Origin: Alphaproteobacteria bacterium
Lineage (GTDB): Bacteria > Pseudomonadota > Alphaproteobacteria > Micropepsales > Micropepsaceae
NCBI GenBank assembly: GCA_947467345.1
Contig: CANIHD010000009.1
Location: 1 to 64,000, forward strand
Direction: 5' to 3'
Length of the DNA: 64,000 bases
Shown here: one piece after another, positions 17,465-26,839 of the stretch
Numbering within the stretch: the stretch's first letter is position 1
Layout: every line of letters begins with the position of its first letter
Translations under genes and position numbers: made by a program
The notes under the pieces: model-generated
Told to the model about the DNA's origin: nothing
Seen by the model: the letters and a program-made list of their open reading frames with translations, nothing else
The model's database searches: none

Positions 17465-18969
17465 TTCGGTGTCGTTCTTTCTGCAACGAATGATTTGAGG
17501 CCCGCGAACAATTCCGCGGCGTTGATGACGCGTGGTACTTTGTTTTGTCCGCCCAACCGCCCGCGCGATTTCATCCAGGCGGCGAATGTGCCCCGCGGCA
17601 CTGCCAGAATTTGCGGCGCGCCCAAAGAGGTGTCGCCGCGATGGGCGCGGTAGTCGTCGTTGCGCGTTTGCAGGTTTTCATCGATGCGCGCCGACATGCG
17701 CGCGATAGCTGTTGCGGACGGCGCTTCTGAAAATTCCACCACATAAAGATGGTGCGCCGGCACAAACTCGGCGCCCACGGAAAAATCCGTGATCGTGATG
17801 CCGATCTTGGACGCGGCCTCGGCCAACGCGTTTTCAATCTCTTCGCCGATGAGGTGTTCGCCAAACGCCGACATGAAATACGACGTTCGGCCTGTCACCA
17901 AAATACGCGGCGGCGCATTCGAAACGAAACGCACGGTGTCGCCGATGACATAGGCGAATGCACCGGCGCAAGTCGAGAGCACCAGCGCGTAGTTCACGCC
18001 GATTTCGGCATCGGCAATGGTGTGGCGCGTGGGACTTGTGCTGTCCAATTCCTCCACCGGCACGAATTCGAAGAGGAGTCCGTTATCGGCGACCAGACGC
18101 AAGCCGTCGTTGGGCGTCTCGTCTTGCAGCGCTATGAAGCCTTCGGACGCGGCGTAAACTTCGCGCAGCTCTGCTTTCCCGTCGAGGAATGCTTCGAACC
18201 GCGCGCGGTAGGGTTTGAAATTGACGCCGCCATGCACAAGAAGTTCGAGATGCGGATAAAGATCGCGAGCATGTGCGGGGCGTCCAAGCTTTGCAGCTTG
18301 CCGTTGAAACAGCAGCAAAAGCCAAGACGGCGTACCGCCAAGAACGCTGATATTCGCGCGCTTCGTTAAACCGATGATGCGTTCCACTTTCTTTTCGAAA
18401 TCGCTCTCGTGCGCCACATCGGGCGGCGGAAAGGTGAATCCGCGCAGCCACCATGGCAGGCGCTGAACCGCTATGCCTGAAAGATCGCCGGAATGAATGC
18501 CGGGAGCACGCTCGACCAAAGCAGTCGAACCGCCCAGCATAAAAGTCTTGCCCGAAAGCGGTCTGCTGTTCGGACGCGCCGCGAGATGATGCGCGAAAAG
18601 ATCGAACCCGGCGCGCGTATTGGCTCGGTTCATCTCATGGCTGACCGGAATGAATTTGGATGTGCCAGATGTGGTGCCTGAAGACGCCGCGAAAAAGGGA
18701 ACGGTTCCAGGCCAGGAAATATCGGTGAGTATGGGAAAGGGCGATTTCCAATAGTCGTTCCACATCGCCTCATAGCGCCGCAAAGGCACGGCGCGCTGAA
18801 AATCGCGCACGCTGCGGAGGGACGAGAACCCGTGGTCGCGTCCGAACTTCGTGTTCTTCGCCTTTTCGAGAAGCGCGAGGAGTTGGCGCTCCTGTGCCGC
18901 GACGGCATCCTCATCGGCAAGCGTCTGGCGGCGGCGGCGCGAATAGAATTTGAGCGCGGCGTCAATCAC
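17461..18969 (-). CDS. GH3-family acyl-amide synthetase
   Basis: 502 residues. GH3 proteins belong to the adenylate-forming superfamily and in plants conjugate indole-acetate or jasmonate to amino acids. The ATP loop SSGTTSGTSK is at 96-105, with YAASEG at 272-277 and GDTVRF plus a GRTSYFMSAFGEHL hinge near residues 365-390. Bacterial homologues are mostly uncharacterised. The start is a GTG overlapping the upstream acylase TGA (GTGA at 18966-18969), and the stop overlaps the next gene. Confidence 0.88.
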   Translation of the reverse strand: MIDAALKFYSRRRRQTLADEDAVAAQERQLLALLEKAKNTKFGRDHGFSSLRSVRDFQRAVPLRRYEAMWNDYWKSPFPILTDISWPGTVPFFAASSGTTSGTSKFIPVSHEMNRANTRAGFDLFAHHLAARPNSRPLSGKTFMLGGSTALVERAPGIHSGDLSGIAVQRLPWWLRGFTFPPPDVAHESDFEKKVERIIGLTKRANISVLGGTPSWLLLLFQRQAAKLGRPAHARDLYPHLELLVHGGVNFKPYRARFEAFLDGKAELREVYAASEGFIALQDETPNDGLRLVADNGLLFEFVPVEELDSTSPTRHTIADAEIGVNYALVLSTCAGAFAYVIGDTVRFVSNAPPRILVTGRTSYFMSAFGEHLIGEEIENALAEAASKIGITITDFSVGAEFVPAHHLYVVEFSEAPSATAIARMSARIDENLQTRNDDYRAHRGDTSLGAPQILAVPRGTFAAWMKSRGRLGGQNKVPRVINAAELFAGLKSFVAERTTPK

Positions 18970-21227
18970 GGCGTCAGAACAGTTTTGTGTGGAAATTCCG
19001 TGCGCACGGTTTCGAGGCGCAACGGAACATGGATCAGCGCGCCCGAGCGGAAGGCGTCGATTTGGTCCATGAAATTGGCTGAGTTGAACCAGCCGTCATT
19101 GCCGCCGAGCAGCGCGAACCAATTGCTGTCGAGATCGGACATGTCGGAAATATGCCGCGCTTGCGCACCGAAACCGACGGTGACCTTCTCGGCCGAAAGA
19201 TCGTGATCGGCACGCCATAATGTTTCGCTCGAACCCGGCCAAGGAATTTCGCCGAAGCGATAGCGCCCGCCCAAGACCGGCAGCATGCTGAATTGATGGT
19301 TGAGAGGTAGAGCGTGCATGGCGCCCCAATTCGGATACGCATCCATACTGCGTTTGGCGGCGGAGAGCGCATCGGCAATTGCGCGGTCTGTTGCGCCCGG
19401 TGCTTCTGCCGCAATCATATCGGCATAGATGATGTTCTCCGAGCCGCCGGTTTCGATGATGGTGCGCTCGGTAGCATCGGCGAGCTGCGGCACTAGGGTC
19501 GCAATCGTTGCCTGAAACGCGACGGCACTTTTGGACTCGGCATCGTAGCGGGCATCCCAGCTCGCGATGGCGGCGAGCGATGCCTTCGCTTCTTCGGTCA
19601 AATTCGAAATGGAGCGCCCGCGCGCCACAAGCGCATCGCGCAGCCGCGCCGAGGGGCGCATATAGGTGTCGTTCTGCAGGTGCCGGACATCTTCGATGCC
19701 CATCGTGTTGGCTGCGCCCAGCACCTCGCGCATGCGCAAGACCCGGTCGTCGCCGGAAAAGAAATAGCCAATTGGATAGGGCGTCTCTGCCAGTTTGTTG
19801 TTGGCGGATGCCACGAAGCCTTCATTCGGCTGATAGGTGAATGGCAAATCACGCGACGTCAGAATCGTGTTCCACGCCGCCGCATCGGCGAGGGGGCGCA
19901 CAATGTCCTTCGGCAATTCGGCGGAACGGCGCGGCAAATGCGTTGTGGTGAGCTGCCCGACATTGCCGTGTGTATCGGCATAGACGAAATTCTGCGCCGA
20001 GACGGAGAACGGCTCCAGGCTCGTGCAGAATTCTTCCCAATTCTTCGCGCGGTTCATGTTCAGCATGGCGCCGAATTCGTCAGACGGACGATGGCCGATC
20101 CATTTCAACGCGAAAACCTCGCCGTCGCGCTTCGGCATGATCGCGGCGTCGGAAAGGATCGGCCCATAAGGCGTGTCACGCACCTGCACGGTGCGGTCGG
20201 TCCAGAAGCGCACGCGGGAGGGAATCTCGCGTGTGGTGATCTGCTCCGCGGGCAATGAGGAAACATCAATCAGATCGCTCGCGGCCGAGCGCAAATTCGT
20301 GCCGCCCCAGGCAATCTCCGGATTGCGGCCCACTGCGATGAAAGGCAGCCCCGGCACCATGAGGCCGGCCATGTGATAGGTGGGCGTTTTCAATCCCGCG
20401 AGCAGCCACAGATTGGGCAGGCTGACGCCGAGATGCGGATCGCTGGCGATGATGGCGGCGCCGCTACGCGTTTTGCTGCCGGCCACCGCAAAACTGTTGG
20501 AGCCGGTGCGCGCCGTCGTCGCTAGAATATTGTTGAGATCCTGCAGCGCCTTGTTTTCGGCGAAAGTGAAAGATGGTGCAGAAGCGGTGCCACCTTCCAG
20601 TGCGCGGCGCCACAGCTCCGGCCAATCGGGGCGGTCGCGTAAAGTGAAGAGGCGCATCCACACCAACCACGACACATCGACGGAAGCGAGCCGCCCGAGC
20701 GTCAGGAATTCCTGCGGTGTCCATGGCTCGCGCGCAATGCCGAGCAGTGCGTATTCATGCGGTATCACCGCGACGTTCTTCTGATAGTGGTTCACGCCCG
20801 CCGCGAACGCATCGAGAAATTCTTTCGGCCCCGGCGCCATGCGCGCATAGACCTCATTCGAGGTTTTCCCGAGATCGAGAATGCGCAACGCCTGTTCGAT
20901 ATCGCGCATGCGCGCCATCGGCCCCGCGATTTCGGCGATGCGCCCTTGCGACACGCGGCGCAAGATTTCCATCTGGCCGAGGCGCAAATGCGCGTGCACC
21001 AGGCCGAGCGCGAAGGCGCCGTCGCGGTCGGTCTCGGCCTCGATGAAGGGAATCTGCTCGCGGCTCCAATGGATGGTGACGGACCGCGAAACGGGCGCGC
21101 CGGCAAGTGGGATCATTCGCAGGCGCTCTTCCGTGGTCGTGGCGCGCGGCAAGCCCCCAGCTGCGGCGCAGCCGAGCAGCGAGAGCGACGCCAGAATTAC
21201 GAACAGGCGCGGATGGAAAGCGGCCAT
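18966..21227 (-). CDS. Penicillin-acylase-family (S45) N-terminal-nucleophile amidase, lipoprotein
   Basis: 753 residues from ATG 21227. The N-terminus has a lipobox (SLLGC, lipidated C20). The alpha chain covers about 40-210. A spacer then leads to TGSNSFAV, where S243 should become the N-terminal nucleophile after autoproteolysis (canonical GSNxWAV). Further S45 blocks are DPHLGVSLPNLW, GNPEIAWGGTN-like and FVYADTHGNVGQ. The family hydrolyses amides such as penicillins, acyl-homoserine lactones and aculeacin. It heads an overlapping operon with the GH3 synthetase, an enzyme of opposite chemistry. The in-frame extension upstream to 21944 is not coding. Confidence 0.88.
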   Translation of the reverse strand: MAAFHPRLFVILASLSLLGCAAAGGLPRATTTEERLRMIPLAGAPVSRSVTIHWSREQIPFIEAETDRDGAFALGLVHAHLRLGQMEILRRVSQGRIAEIAGPMARMRDIEQALRILDLGKTSNEVYARMAPGPKEFLDAFAAGVNHYQKNVAVIPHEYALLGIAREPWTPQEFLTLGRLASVDVSWLVWMRLFTLRDRPDWPELWRRALEGGTASAPSFTFAENKALQDLNNILATTARTGSNSFAVAGSKTRSGAAIIASDPHLGVSLPNLWLLAGLKTPTYHMAGLMVPGLPFIAVGRNPEIAWGGTNLRSAASDLIDVSSLPAEQITTREIPSRVRFWTDRTVQVRDTPYGPILSDAAIMPKRDGEVFALKWIGHRPSDEFGAMLNMNRAKNWEEFCTSLEPFSVSAQNFVYADTHGNVGQLTTTHLPRRSAELPKDIVRPLADAAAWNTILTSRDLPFTYQPNEGFVASANNKLAETPYPIGYFFSGDDRVLRMREVLGAANTMGIEDVRHLQNDTYMRPSARLRDALVARGRSISNLTEEAKASLAAIASWDARYDAESKSAVAFQATIATLVPQLADATERTIIETGGSENIIYADMIAAEAPGATDRAIADALSAAKRSMDAYPNWGAMHALPLNHQFSMLPVLGGRYRFGEIPWPGSSETLWRADHDLSAEKVTVGFGAQARHISDMSDLDSNWFALLGGNDGWFNSANFMDQIDAFRSGALIHVPLRLETVRTEFPHKTVLTP

Positions 21228-21341
21228 GAAATGAATTCCTCCGGGGCGCCATTGAAGGCAGAGCTTGGCCCCCGCTTCAAGGCGGGGGTGCTTACGTGCT
21301 AGCGCGTCTGCATGTAGAATAGGCGCATTCAGCTTTGGGGA

Positions 21342-22055
21342 ATGTCCCACATGCAAGGCCTGCCCACCACGCGTGGACCGATCTATTGCGAGACCTTGAG
21401 CTTCGTTCCAGGCGTGTTCCCGGCGGAGATGTGGAACACCTATTCCAATCTCGTCATCATTTTCTTCGGCTTCGTGGCGCTCTGGCAGGTGATCCGCAAA
21501 GCTCCGCGCGCTTACGACCTTTACGTACTGTGCGCGCTCCTGATTGTGAACGGCGCCGGCAGTTTCCTCTGGCACGGCACGCGCACCTCGTGGGCGCTGA
21601 CGCTCGACGTCACGCCGGGGCTGCTTTTTCTCTTCGCCATGGTGTTCTTCTGGGCGCGGCGCCTCTGGGGCACGATACCTGCGGGACTCGTGCTCGGCGG
21701 GTTCTATATGCTCGCGCAATATATGCGGCAGCTCGACATGTTTGCCTTCGGCCGTTGGGCCGCGATGATGCCCGCCATCATCGCCATCGGCGCGCTGTTG
21801 ATCGCGCGCACCATTCCGGTCTCCAAATCGGGAGCCATGCTCGGCGCCAGCACCATCGGTGCTGCCATAGTGGCGCTCGGTTTCCGCACCTATGACATGA
21901 CGGCCTGCGCGACCATTCCCTTCGGCACCCATTTTCTCTGGCACATGTTCCTGTCGGGCGGGGCGTATCTCGGCATCATGGCCATGATCAAAATCGTCAA
22001 CGCCGGCGCGCCTGCAGTGGCGGCGGCGCGTCCGGCCCAGGCCCCAGCGGAATAG
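21342..22055 (+). CDS. CREST-superfamily (ceramidase-like) membrane protein
   Basis: 237 residues, about seven membrane segments. The N-terminal YCE, the MWNTYSNL block, GAGSFLWHGTRTSWALTLDVTPG, and the late HFLWHMFLSGGAYLG reproduce the Ser/Asp/three-His pattern of alkaline ceramidases and relatives (CREST: ceramidase, PAQR, Per1). These are zinc-dependent intramembrane amidases or lipid hydrolases. Start may be ATG 21342 or, with better ribosome-binding-site spacing, ATG 21351. It is divergent from the S45 amidase. Confidence 0.78.
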   Translation: MSHMQGLPTTRGPIYCETLSFVPGVFPAEMWNTYSNLVIIFFGFVALWQVIRKAPRAYDLYVLCALLIVNGAGSFLWHGTRTSWALTLDVTPGLLFLFAMVFFWARRLWGTIPAGLVLGGFYMLAQYMRQLDMFAFGRWAAMMPAIIAIGALLIARTIPVSKSGAMLGASTIGAAIVALGFRTYDMTACATIPFGTHFLWHMFLSGGAYLGIMAMIKIVNAGAPAVAAARPAQAPAE

Positions 22056-22109
22056 CCCCTTTTAACCGGGGCACTGAGGCACCATGTTGGGGGCAGAAGG
22101 AGCCCTCTT

Positions 22110-23051
22110 ATGTCCCAAACTGCGACCACTACCCAAACCGCGTCGAAAGAGGCCACCTCGAAAGAGATTGGCGCCACTTCGACGCTCAAATCCGTTCTGA
22201 ATGTCCGTCCCACGCCGCAAGGCCATTGGGTGGGCGACGGATTCCCCGTGCGCACGATGTTCGGCTACGACACCGCTGCCGCCGTGACGCCCTTTCTGCT
22301 TCTGGACTATGCGGGCCCCCATCATTTCGAGCCGGCCATGCAGCGCCGCGGCGTGGGCGAGCATCCCCATCGCGGCTTCGAAACCGTTACCATCGTCTAT
22401 AGCGGCGAGGTGGAGCATCGTGATTCCAGCGGCGGCGGCGGCCGCATCGGGCCGGGCGACGTGCAATGGATGACGGCGGGCTCGGGTCTGGTGCATGAGG
22501 AAATGCACAGCCCTGAATTCACCATGTCCGGCGGCGCGTTCGAAGCCATCCAGCTTTGGGTCAATCTGCCCGCGAAGTTGAAAATGACGACGCCGAAATA
22601 TCAGACCATTCTGAATGGCGACATTCCGGAAGTTGCGTTGCCGGATTCGGCCGGAACGGTGCGTGTCATTGCGGGTGCGTTCAACGGCCATAAGGGGCCG
22701 GCAAACACATTCACGCCGATCGATCTCTGGGATACGCGTCTCGCCAAAGGCAAGGGAGCGGAATTCCACGTGACGCCAGGTCACAACACGCTGGCCTTCG
22801 TCATGAAGGGTGCGATTGTCATCAACGGCAAACGCCTGAAGGAAGCGGAGCTGGTGGAGTTGGGCCGTGACGGCACGACGATCCGCATCGACGCGGAAGA
22901 GGATACGAAATTGATGATCCTCAGCGGCGAGCCGATCGACGAACCCGTGTTCGGCTATGGTCCGTTCGTGATGAACTACCAGGCTGAAATCCGTCAGGCG
23001 GTGAATGATTTCAACGCCGGAAAAATGGGCCGCCTAGGTTCGACTCTCTAA
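22110..23051 (+). CDS. Pirin-family bicupin protein
   Basis: 313 residues. The pirin N-terminal cupin shows GEHPHRGFETVTIV, with metal ligands among the two His and the Glu, followed by GPGDVQWMTAGSGLVHEE, the classic pirin block. Some pirins are quercetin 2,3-dioxygenases, others regulators. A serine/threonine-rich leader of about 25 residues precedes the domain. An AGAAGGAG site precedes the ATG. It is convergent with the next gene, 9 bases away. Confidence 0.88.
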   Translation: MSQTATTTQTASKEATSKEIGATSTLKSVLNVRPTPQGHWVGDGFPVRTMFGYDTAAAVTPFLLLDYAGPHHFEPAMQRRGVGEHPHRGFETVTIVYSGEVEHRDSSGGGGRIGPGDVQWMTAGSGLVHEEMHSPEFTMSGGAFEAIQLWVNLPAKLKMTTPKYQTILNGDIPEVALPDSAGTVRVIAGAFNGHKGPANTFTPIDLWDTRLAKGKGAEFHVTPGHNTLAFVMKGAIVINGKRLKEAELVELGRDGTTIRIDAEEDTKLMILSGEPIDEPVFGYGPFVMNYQAEIRQAVNDFNAGKMGRLGSTL

Positions 23052-23060
23052 GCGAAGCGG

Positions 23061-24515
23061 CTAGTCTGCGATCACTTCAAATGCGTAGCGGATCGCCGGC
23101 AAATCTTCGGCCGGATGATCCGCTGCATAAGTGAGCTGCGGCATCCGGTAATTGCTGAGATCCGTCTCTGTGCCTTTGTAAATGCCGGGATAGAGATCGA
23201 TGAAATGCCAGCCCGGCGCGCCAGTGGCCTTCAGGAAAATCTCGATATCGCCCTGGCTGTTGAAGGCGCAGGAATAGCCTATATACGTGTTGTCATAGAC
23301 CACATGCATGATGTTGGCGGTTTCGGTCCAGCCAACGCCCTTCAAATGGATTTTTACATCGGTGCCGACAGGGCCGCGCGCCACGCTGAGCGGAAATGAT
23401 GTCGTCTTGATCAGATGCGCGCCGAGCTTCTTGCCGCCATTGTGTTCGATCCATAGACCATGCGTGCCGCCGAGATCATCCGGCGTGGCGACGTTGAATT
23501 CGATGCGCCCGTCCGCGCCGGCCTTGGCTTCGCCGACTGGAATCGAATGATCCGCCCAGCCTTGCCCGTCGATGCGATTGCCGACAACGCGCGTCCAATT
23601 CAGCGTGTAGTTGCGGCCCGGCGTGAGCCCTGTGCCGCTCACCTTGATCGGTTCGCCAACGCCTGAAAAACGTGGGGCGGAAATAAGCTCGCCTTGCGGC
23701 GGTAGCACGCGGACATTCGTCTGGCCTTGGCGATCCGCCGCGATGGGCAGAACCGGCGCGCCGGCCGTGATGGTGAAAGGCACCGCGAAGGTGGGGCGGT
23801 CCGGATTGGGGCTCTGCTGGGTGTTGCGATACGGGAAGGTGAATTGCCCGTGATGCACTTCCAAAATGTGGTCGCCGACATTGCCGGTGGCAGGGATGGT
23901 GAAGCTCGCCAAACCGTGTGTCGTGACGGTCGATATCCAGCCGGTGATGTGGTTGTCGTAGAGCAGATGCCAGGAATTGAACTGCGTCTGCCAACCCATG
24001 CCTTTGACCTGGACCGTGATCGGTGTGCCGACCGGACCGCTTTTCGGCGTCGCCTCCACCGTCATATCTACCGAATAGGCCACTTGCGTCATCACGCGCG
24101 TGCCTTGCTGCAGCACGATGTCATGGAGGAAGCCGAAATCGTCGGGCGTTACGAAATTGCCGCGTAAATTTCCTTGCGCATCGCTGCGCAGTTTCGCCAT
24201 TTCATAATCGACCGGAACGTATTCACGCCCCTTATAATAGGGGCCGTCGATATTCCACTTCCCATCGACCGTGCGCCAGATCAGCTGGAATTCCTGATTG
24301 GGCGGAAGGCCGCTGGCGCTGAGCGTGAAGGGATCACCCGCTTTGCCGTGCAGCGGCGCGACATCGAGCTTGCCGACATAGCCGCCGCTCGCTTGGCCCC
24401 CTTGAACCTTGGGGCCCAAGGCGGAGGCGGGGGCCCCGGAAGCCGGTTGTGCCGCAAGAACAACCGCGAAGAGCATGCCAATAAGGCCAGCGAGCCGTGA
24501 GCCGCCGTTCGTCAT
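23061..24515 (-). CDS. Secreted protein of duplicated Ig-like domain pairs
   Basis: 484 residues from ATG 24515 (GGAGGG site), with a signal peptide ending near ASGAP. It contains four beta-sandwich-like domains in an A-B-A-B order. The A domains have AGDPFTLSASGLPPNQEFQLIW and VGEPIKVSGTGLTPGRNYTLNW. The B domains have GPVGTPITVQVKGMGW and GPVGTDVKIHLKGVGW, each followed by a YDN motif. A two-domain unit has clearly been duplicated. No catalytic motif is seen. It lies 22 bases downstream of a small secreted gene on the same strand. Confidence 0.75.
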   Translation of the reverse strand: MTNGGSRLAGLIGMLFAVVLAAQPASGAPASALGPKVQGGQASGGYVGKLDVAPLHGKAGDPFTLSASGLPPNQEFQLIWRTVDGKWNIDGPYYKGREYVPVDYEMAKLRSDAQGNLRGNFVTPDDFGFLHDIVLQQGTRVMTQVAYSVDMTVEATPKSGPVGTPITVQVKGMGWQTQFNSWHLLYDNHITGWISTVTTHGLASFTIPATGNVGDHILEVHHGQFTFPYRNTQQSPNPDRPTFAVPFTITAGAPVLPIAADRQGQTNVRVLPPQGELISAPRFSGVGEPIKVSGTGLTPGRNYTLNWTRVVGNRIDGQGWADHSIPVGEAKAGADGRIEFNVATPDDLGGTHGLWIEHNGGKKLGAHLIKTTSFPLSVARGPVGTDVKIHLKGVGWTETANIMHVVYDNTYIGYSCAFNSQGDIEIFLKATGAPGWHFIDLYPGIYKGTETDLSNYRMPQLTYAADHPAEDLPAIRYAFEVIAD

Positions 24516-24537
24516 GAAACCCTCCACGTTAAAAGCT

Positions 24538-25041
24538 TTAGGGAGTAGGAGCCGCCATGGCCGGCGCGCCGGCAACGACGACGAGCTGCGAAGCTGCGCG
24601 GGTGAACGGTTGCCAGGTGACGACGCTGCCGTCCTGCATGGTGGCGTGCACCTTGTAGCCCAGCGAGCCGGTCGGGAATTCCGCCGGAATTTGCCAGCTC
24701 TCGGCCCAGAAGAAATCAGTCGGCGGCATGCCGTGCGGACCATAGGTGAGGGCAATTTTCTGACCGTTGCCGAGCTCGACCTCGAGGCTTTTCAAAACTG
24801 TGTTGTCGGCAACCGTGCCGTTGGCCTGTATCACGCGCATGCGCCAGGCGACGGCTTCGCCGCGCTTGAACTGGCTTTGCAGCACGCAGAACGGGCCCTG
24901 CTGACCCATGATGTTGTGTTTGACGATATCGCCTTCGAAAAAGAGCTTTCCGGCGGGCTTGGTCGTCACCTGGGCATTGGCGCTGCCGGCGAAGGCCGCA
25001 AAAGCGGCGAGGGCGATCACAACAGATGAGGTGGTTTTCAT
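24538..25041 (-). CDS. Small secreted protein of unknown function
   Basis: 167 residues from ATG 25041, with a signal peptide MKTTSSVVIALAAFAAFAGSANA. The mature part contains GDIVKHNIMGQQGPFCVLQSQFKRGEAVAWRMRV and a single Cys. It looks like a beta-rich periplasmic protein; I do not recognise the family. It is probably co-transcribed with, and a partner of, the Ig-like repeat protein 22 bases downstream. Confidence 0.65.
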   Translation of the reverse strand: MKTTSSVVIALAAFAAFAGSANAQVTTKPAGKLFFEGDIVKHNIMGQQGPFCVLQSQFKRGEAVAWRMRVIQANGTVADNTVLKSLEVELGNGQKIALTYGPHGMPPTDFFWAESWQIPAEFPTGSLGYKVHATMQDGSVVTWQPFTRAASQLVVVAGAPAMAAPTP

Positions 25042-25187
25042 GGCAGGCCCCTTGACTTGCCGGCAACTGAGCGCCGGAACGACATCTAGTCTCAATCGCA
25101 TGGATACAGCGGGAACCGGGAGACTGCAAACCTTCGAGCGCCCGCCCGATCACACATGCGTGGGCGCGAAGCGCACCGAATCGAGGC

Positions 25188-26087
25188 CTATTTCCGCTCC
25201 TTCATTGCCGCTTTCAGGAAGTCGATCAGGGCTTGTAGCGCTGCGGGGTTCTGATGCCGGCTGGGATAATAGAGATAGAGGTCGTCGCCTGGCGGCATCC
25301 AATCCTCCAAAATCGGCACGAGTTTCTTTTGCGCGACCGGCGTTTCCATATAGGCCGCCGCGAAATAAAGAACGCCAACGCCGTCCATGGCCATGCGAAC
25401 CGCGAGCGTCGCATCGTTCACGATGACGGAGCCTTGCACCGCCACGTCGAGGCGCTTGCCCTTTTTCTCGAAGCTCCACGGCACGAGCCCGCGCGGAAAG
25501 CGAAAGCCGATGCAATTGTGGGTGCGTAAATCCTGCGGATGAATCGGCGTGCCGTGCTTGGCGAGATAAGACGGCGCAGCCACCACTTGCAGGCGCCAAT
25601 TCTCGCTGATCTTCACCGCGACCATGTCGCGTTCCACCCGCTTGCCTGCGCGCACGCCGGCATCGAAGCGTTCTTCCACGATATTGGTCAGCGCCATATC
25701 GGCGGAAATCTCGATCTTGATCTCCGGATATTGTTTGAGAAAACGCGCGAGCAATGGCGCTAGCAGAAACTCCGCCACCGGCGGCGGCACGGTGAGCCGC
25801 AGCATGCCGCACGGGCGATCGCGAAAATCATTGATCGATTCAATCGCGGCTTCGTAATCGTTCAGCACCGGGCGCAGCCGCGCCAAAAGCCGCTCACCCA
25901 CATCGCTGACCGCGACGTTGCGCGTGGTGCGGTTAAGCAGGCGTACACCAAGACGGTCTTCCAGGCTCTTGATCGATTGGCTAAGCGTGGCGGTCGAAAT
26001 GCCCAGCTCATTGGCCGCTTTTGTGAAGCTTTTCTGCTCTGCCACCGTCACAAAGGCCGAAAGCTCGGCAAATTGGGTGCCGCGCAT
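25188..26087 (-). CDS. LysR-family transcriptional regulator
   Basis: 299 residues, normal for LysR. The N-terminal winged helix-turn-helix has AEQKSFTKAANELGISTATLSQSIKSLEDRLGVRLLNRTTR, and residues 90-295 form the periplasmic-binding-protein-like effector domain. It is divergent from an azoreductase gene. The 101-base gap between them is AT-richer (near TTTCGATTATAAGGAAT), where a LysR box would be expected, so it likely controls azoR. Confidence 0.9.
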   Translation of the reverse strand: MRGTQFAELSAFVTVAEQKSFTKAANELGISTATLSQSIKSLEDRLGVRLLNRTTRNVAVSDVGERLLARLRPVLNDYEAAIESINDFRDRPCGMLRLTVPPPVAEFLLAPLLARFLKQYPEIKIEISADMALTNIVEERFDAGVRAGKRVERDMVAVKISENWRLQVVAAPSYLAKHGTPIHPQDLRTHNCIGFRFPRGLVPWSFEKKGKRLDVAVQGSVIVNDATLAVRMAMDGVGVLYFAAAYMETPVAQKKLVPILEDWMPPGDDLYLYYPSRHQNPAALQALIDFLKAAMKERK

Positions 26088-26188
26088 TGTTTGATCCTGC
26101 CTAACATTTTGTTTCGATTATAAGGAATACCGCAAAACCCCGCGGGGCGCCACCTTACCTCTCGAAACGGGAACCAAGGCTGTGTGTC

Positions 26189-26812
26189 ATGAGCAATATT
26201 CTCTTCGTCACTTCGAGCATCTTCGGCGAGAATTCCAAATCGCGCACCGTGGCGCTTGATCTTCTGACCAATCTGAAATTGTCGGAAGGCGCCGCATCGG
26301 TAACGACGCGCGATGTCGCCGGATTGCCGCATTTCGACGGCGACACGTTAGGCGCGCTGATGACGCCGGCGGAGAAGCGGGATGCTGCGCAAACATCGCG
26401 GGTCGCATTGGCCGACGCGCTGATCGGCGAAGCGGAGGCGGCAGACACCATCGTCATCGCCGCGCCGATGTATAATTTTTCCATCTCGTCGCAGCTGAAG
26501 GCTTGGATCGATCATATCGCGCGCTCGGGCCGCACGTTCCGCTATAGCGCGGCCGGACCGGAAGGCCTGTTGAAAGGCAAGAAGGTCTACATCGTTGCCG
26601 CGCGCGGCGGCTTGTATGCGAATGGCGGACCCGCCGCGGCAATGGATTTTCAGGAACCCTATTTGCGCGGTTTGCTTGGCTTTCTTGGGCTCACCGATGT
26701 GTCCTTCGTCTATGTCGAAGGGCTGAATATGGGTCCGGAAGCGGTCGCCAATGGTTTCGCTGTTGCCAATAAACGCATCGCGCAATTGGTGCCGACCGCC
26801 ATCGCGGCGTAA
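26189..26812 (+). CDS. azoR: FMN-dependent NAD(P)H azoreductase
   Basis: 207 residues of the flavodoxin-like AzoR family. Marks are the N-terminal TSSIFGENSKSR phosphate loop, APMYNFSISSQLKAWIDHIARSGRTFRYS (FMN isoalloxazine contacts), and ARGG near residue 135. It reduces azo bonds and quinones with NAD(P)H. Divergent from a LysR regulator, a common arrangement for inducible quinone and azo-dye reductases. Confidence 0.92.
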   Translation: MSNILFVTSSIFGENSKSRTVALDLLTNLKLSEGAASVTTRDVAGLPHFDGDTLGALMTPAEKRDAAQTSRVALADALIGEAEAADTIVIAAPMYNFSISSQLKAWIDHIARSGRTFRYSAAGPEGLLKGKKVYIVAARGGLYANGGPAAAMDFQEPYLRGLLGFLGLTDVSFVYVEGLNMGPEAVANGFAVANKRIAQLVPTAIAA

Positions 26813-26839
26813 CGCGAAAGTCGAAGACGTGCTCCGCCC

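Noticed and set aside
21228-21944. N-terminal extension of the S45 amidase by about 240 residues
   Set aside because: The extension is low-complexity, crosses the divergent ceramidase-like gene, and the lipoprotein signal at ATG 21227 fits a true start.
23035-23050. GGTTCGACTCTC resembling a tRNA T-arm
   Set aside because: It lies in the end of the pirin coding sequence and no acceptor or anticodon stem can be drawn around it. No tRNA or rRNA gene was found anywhere in the window.
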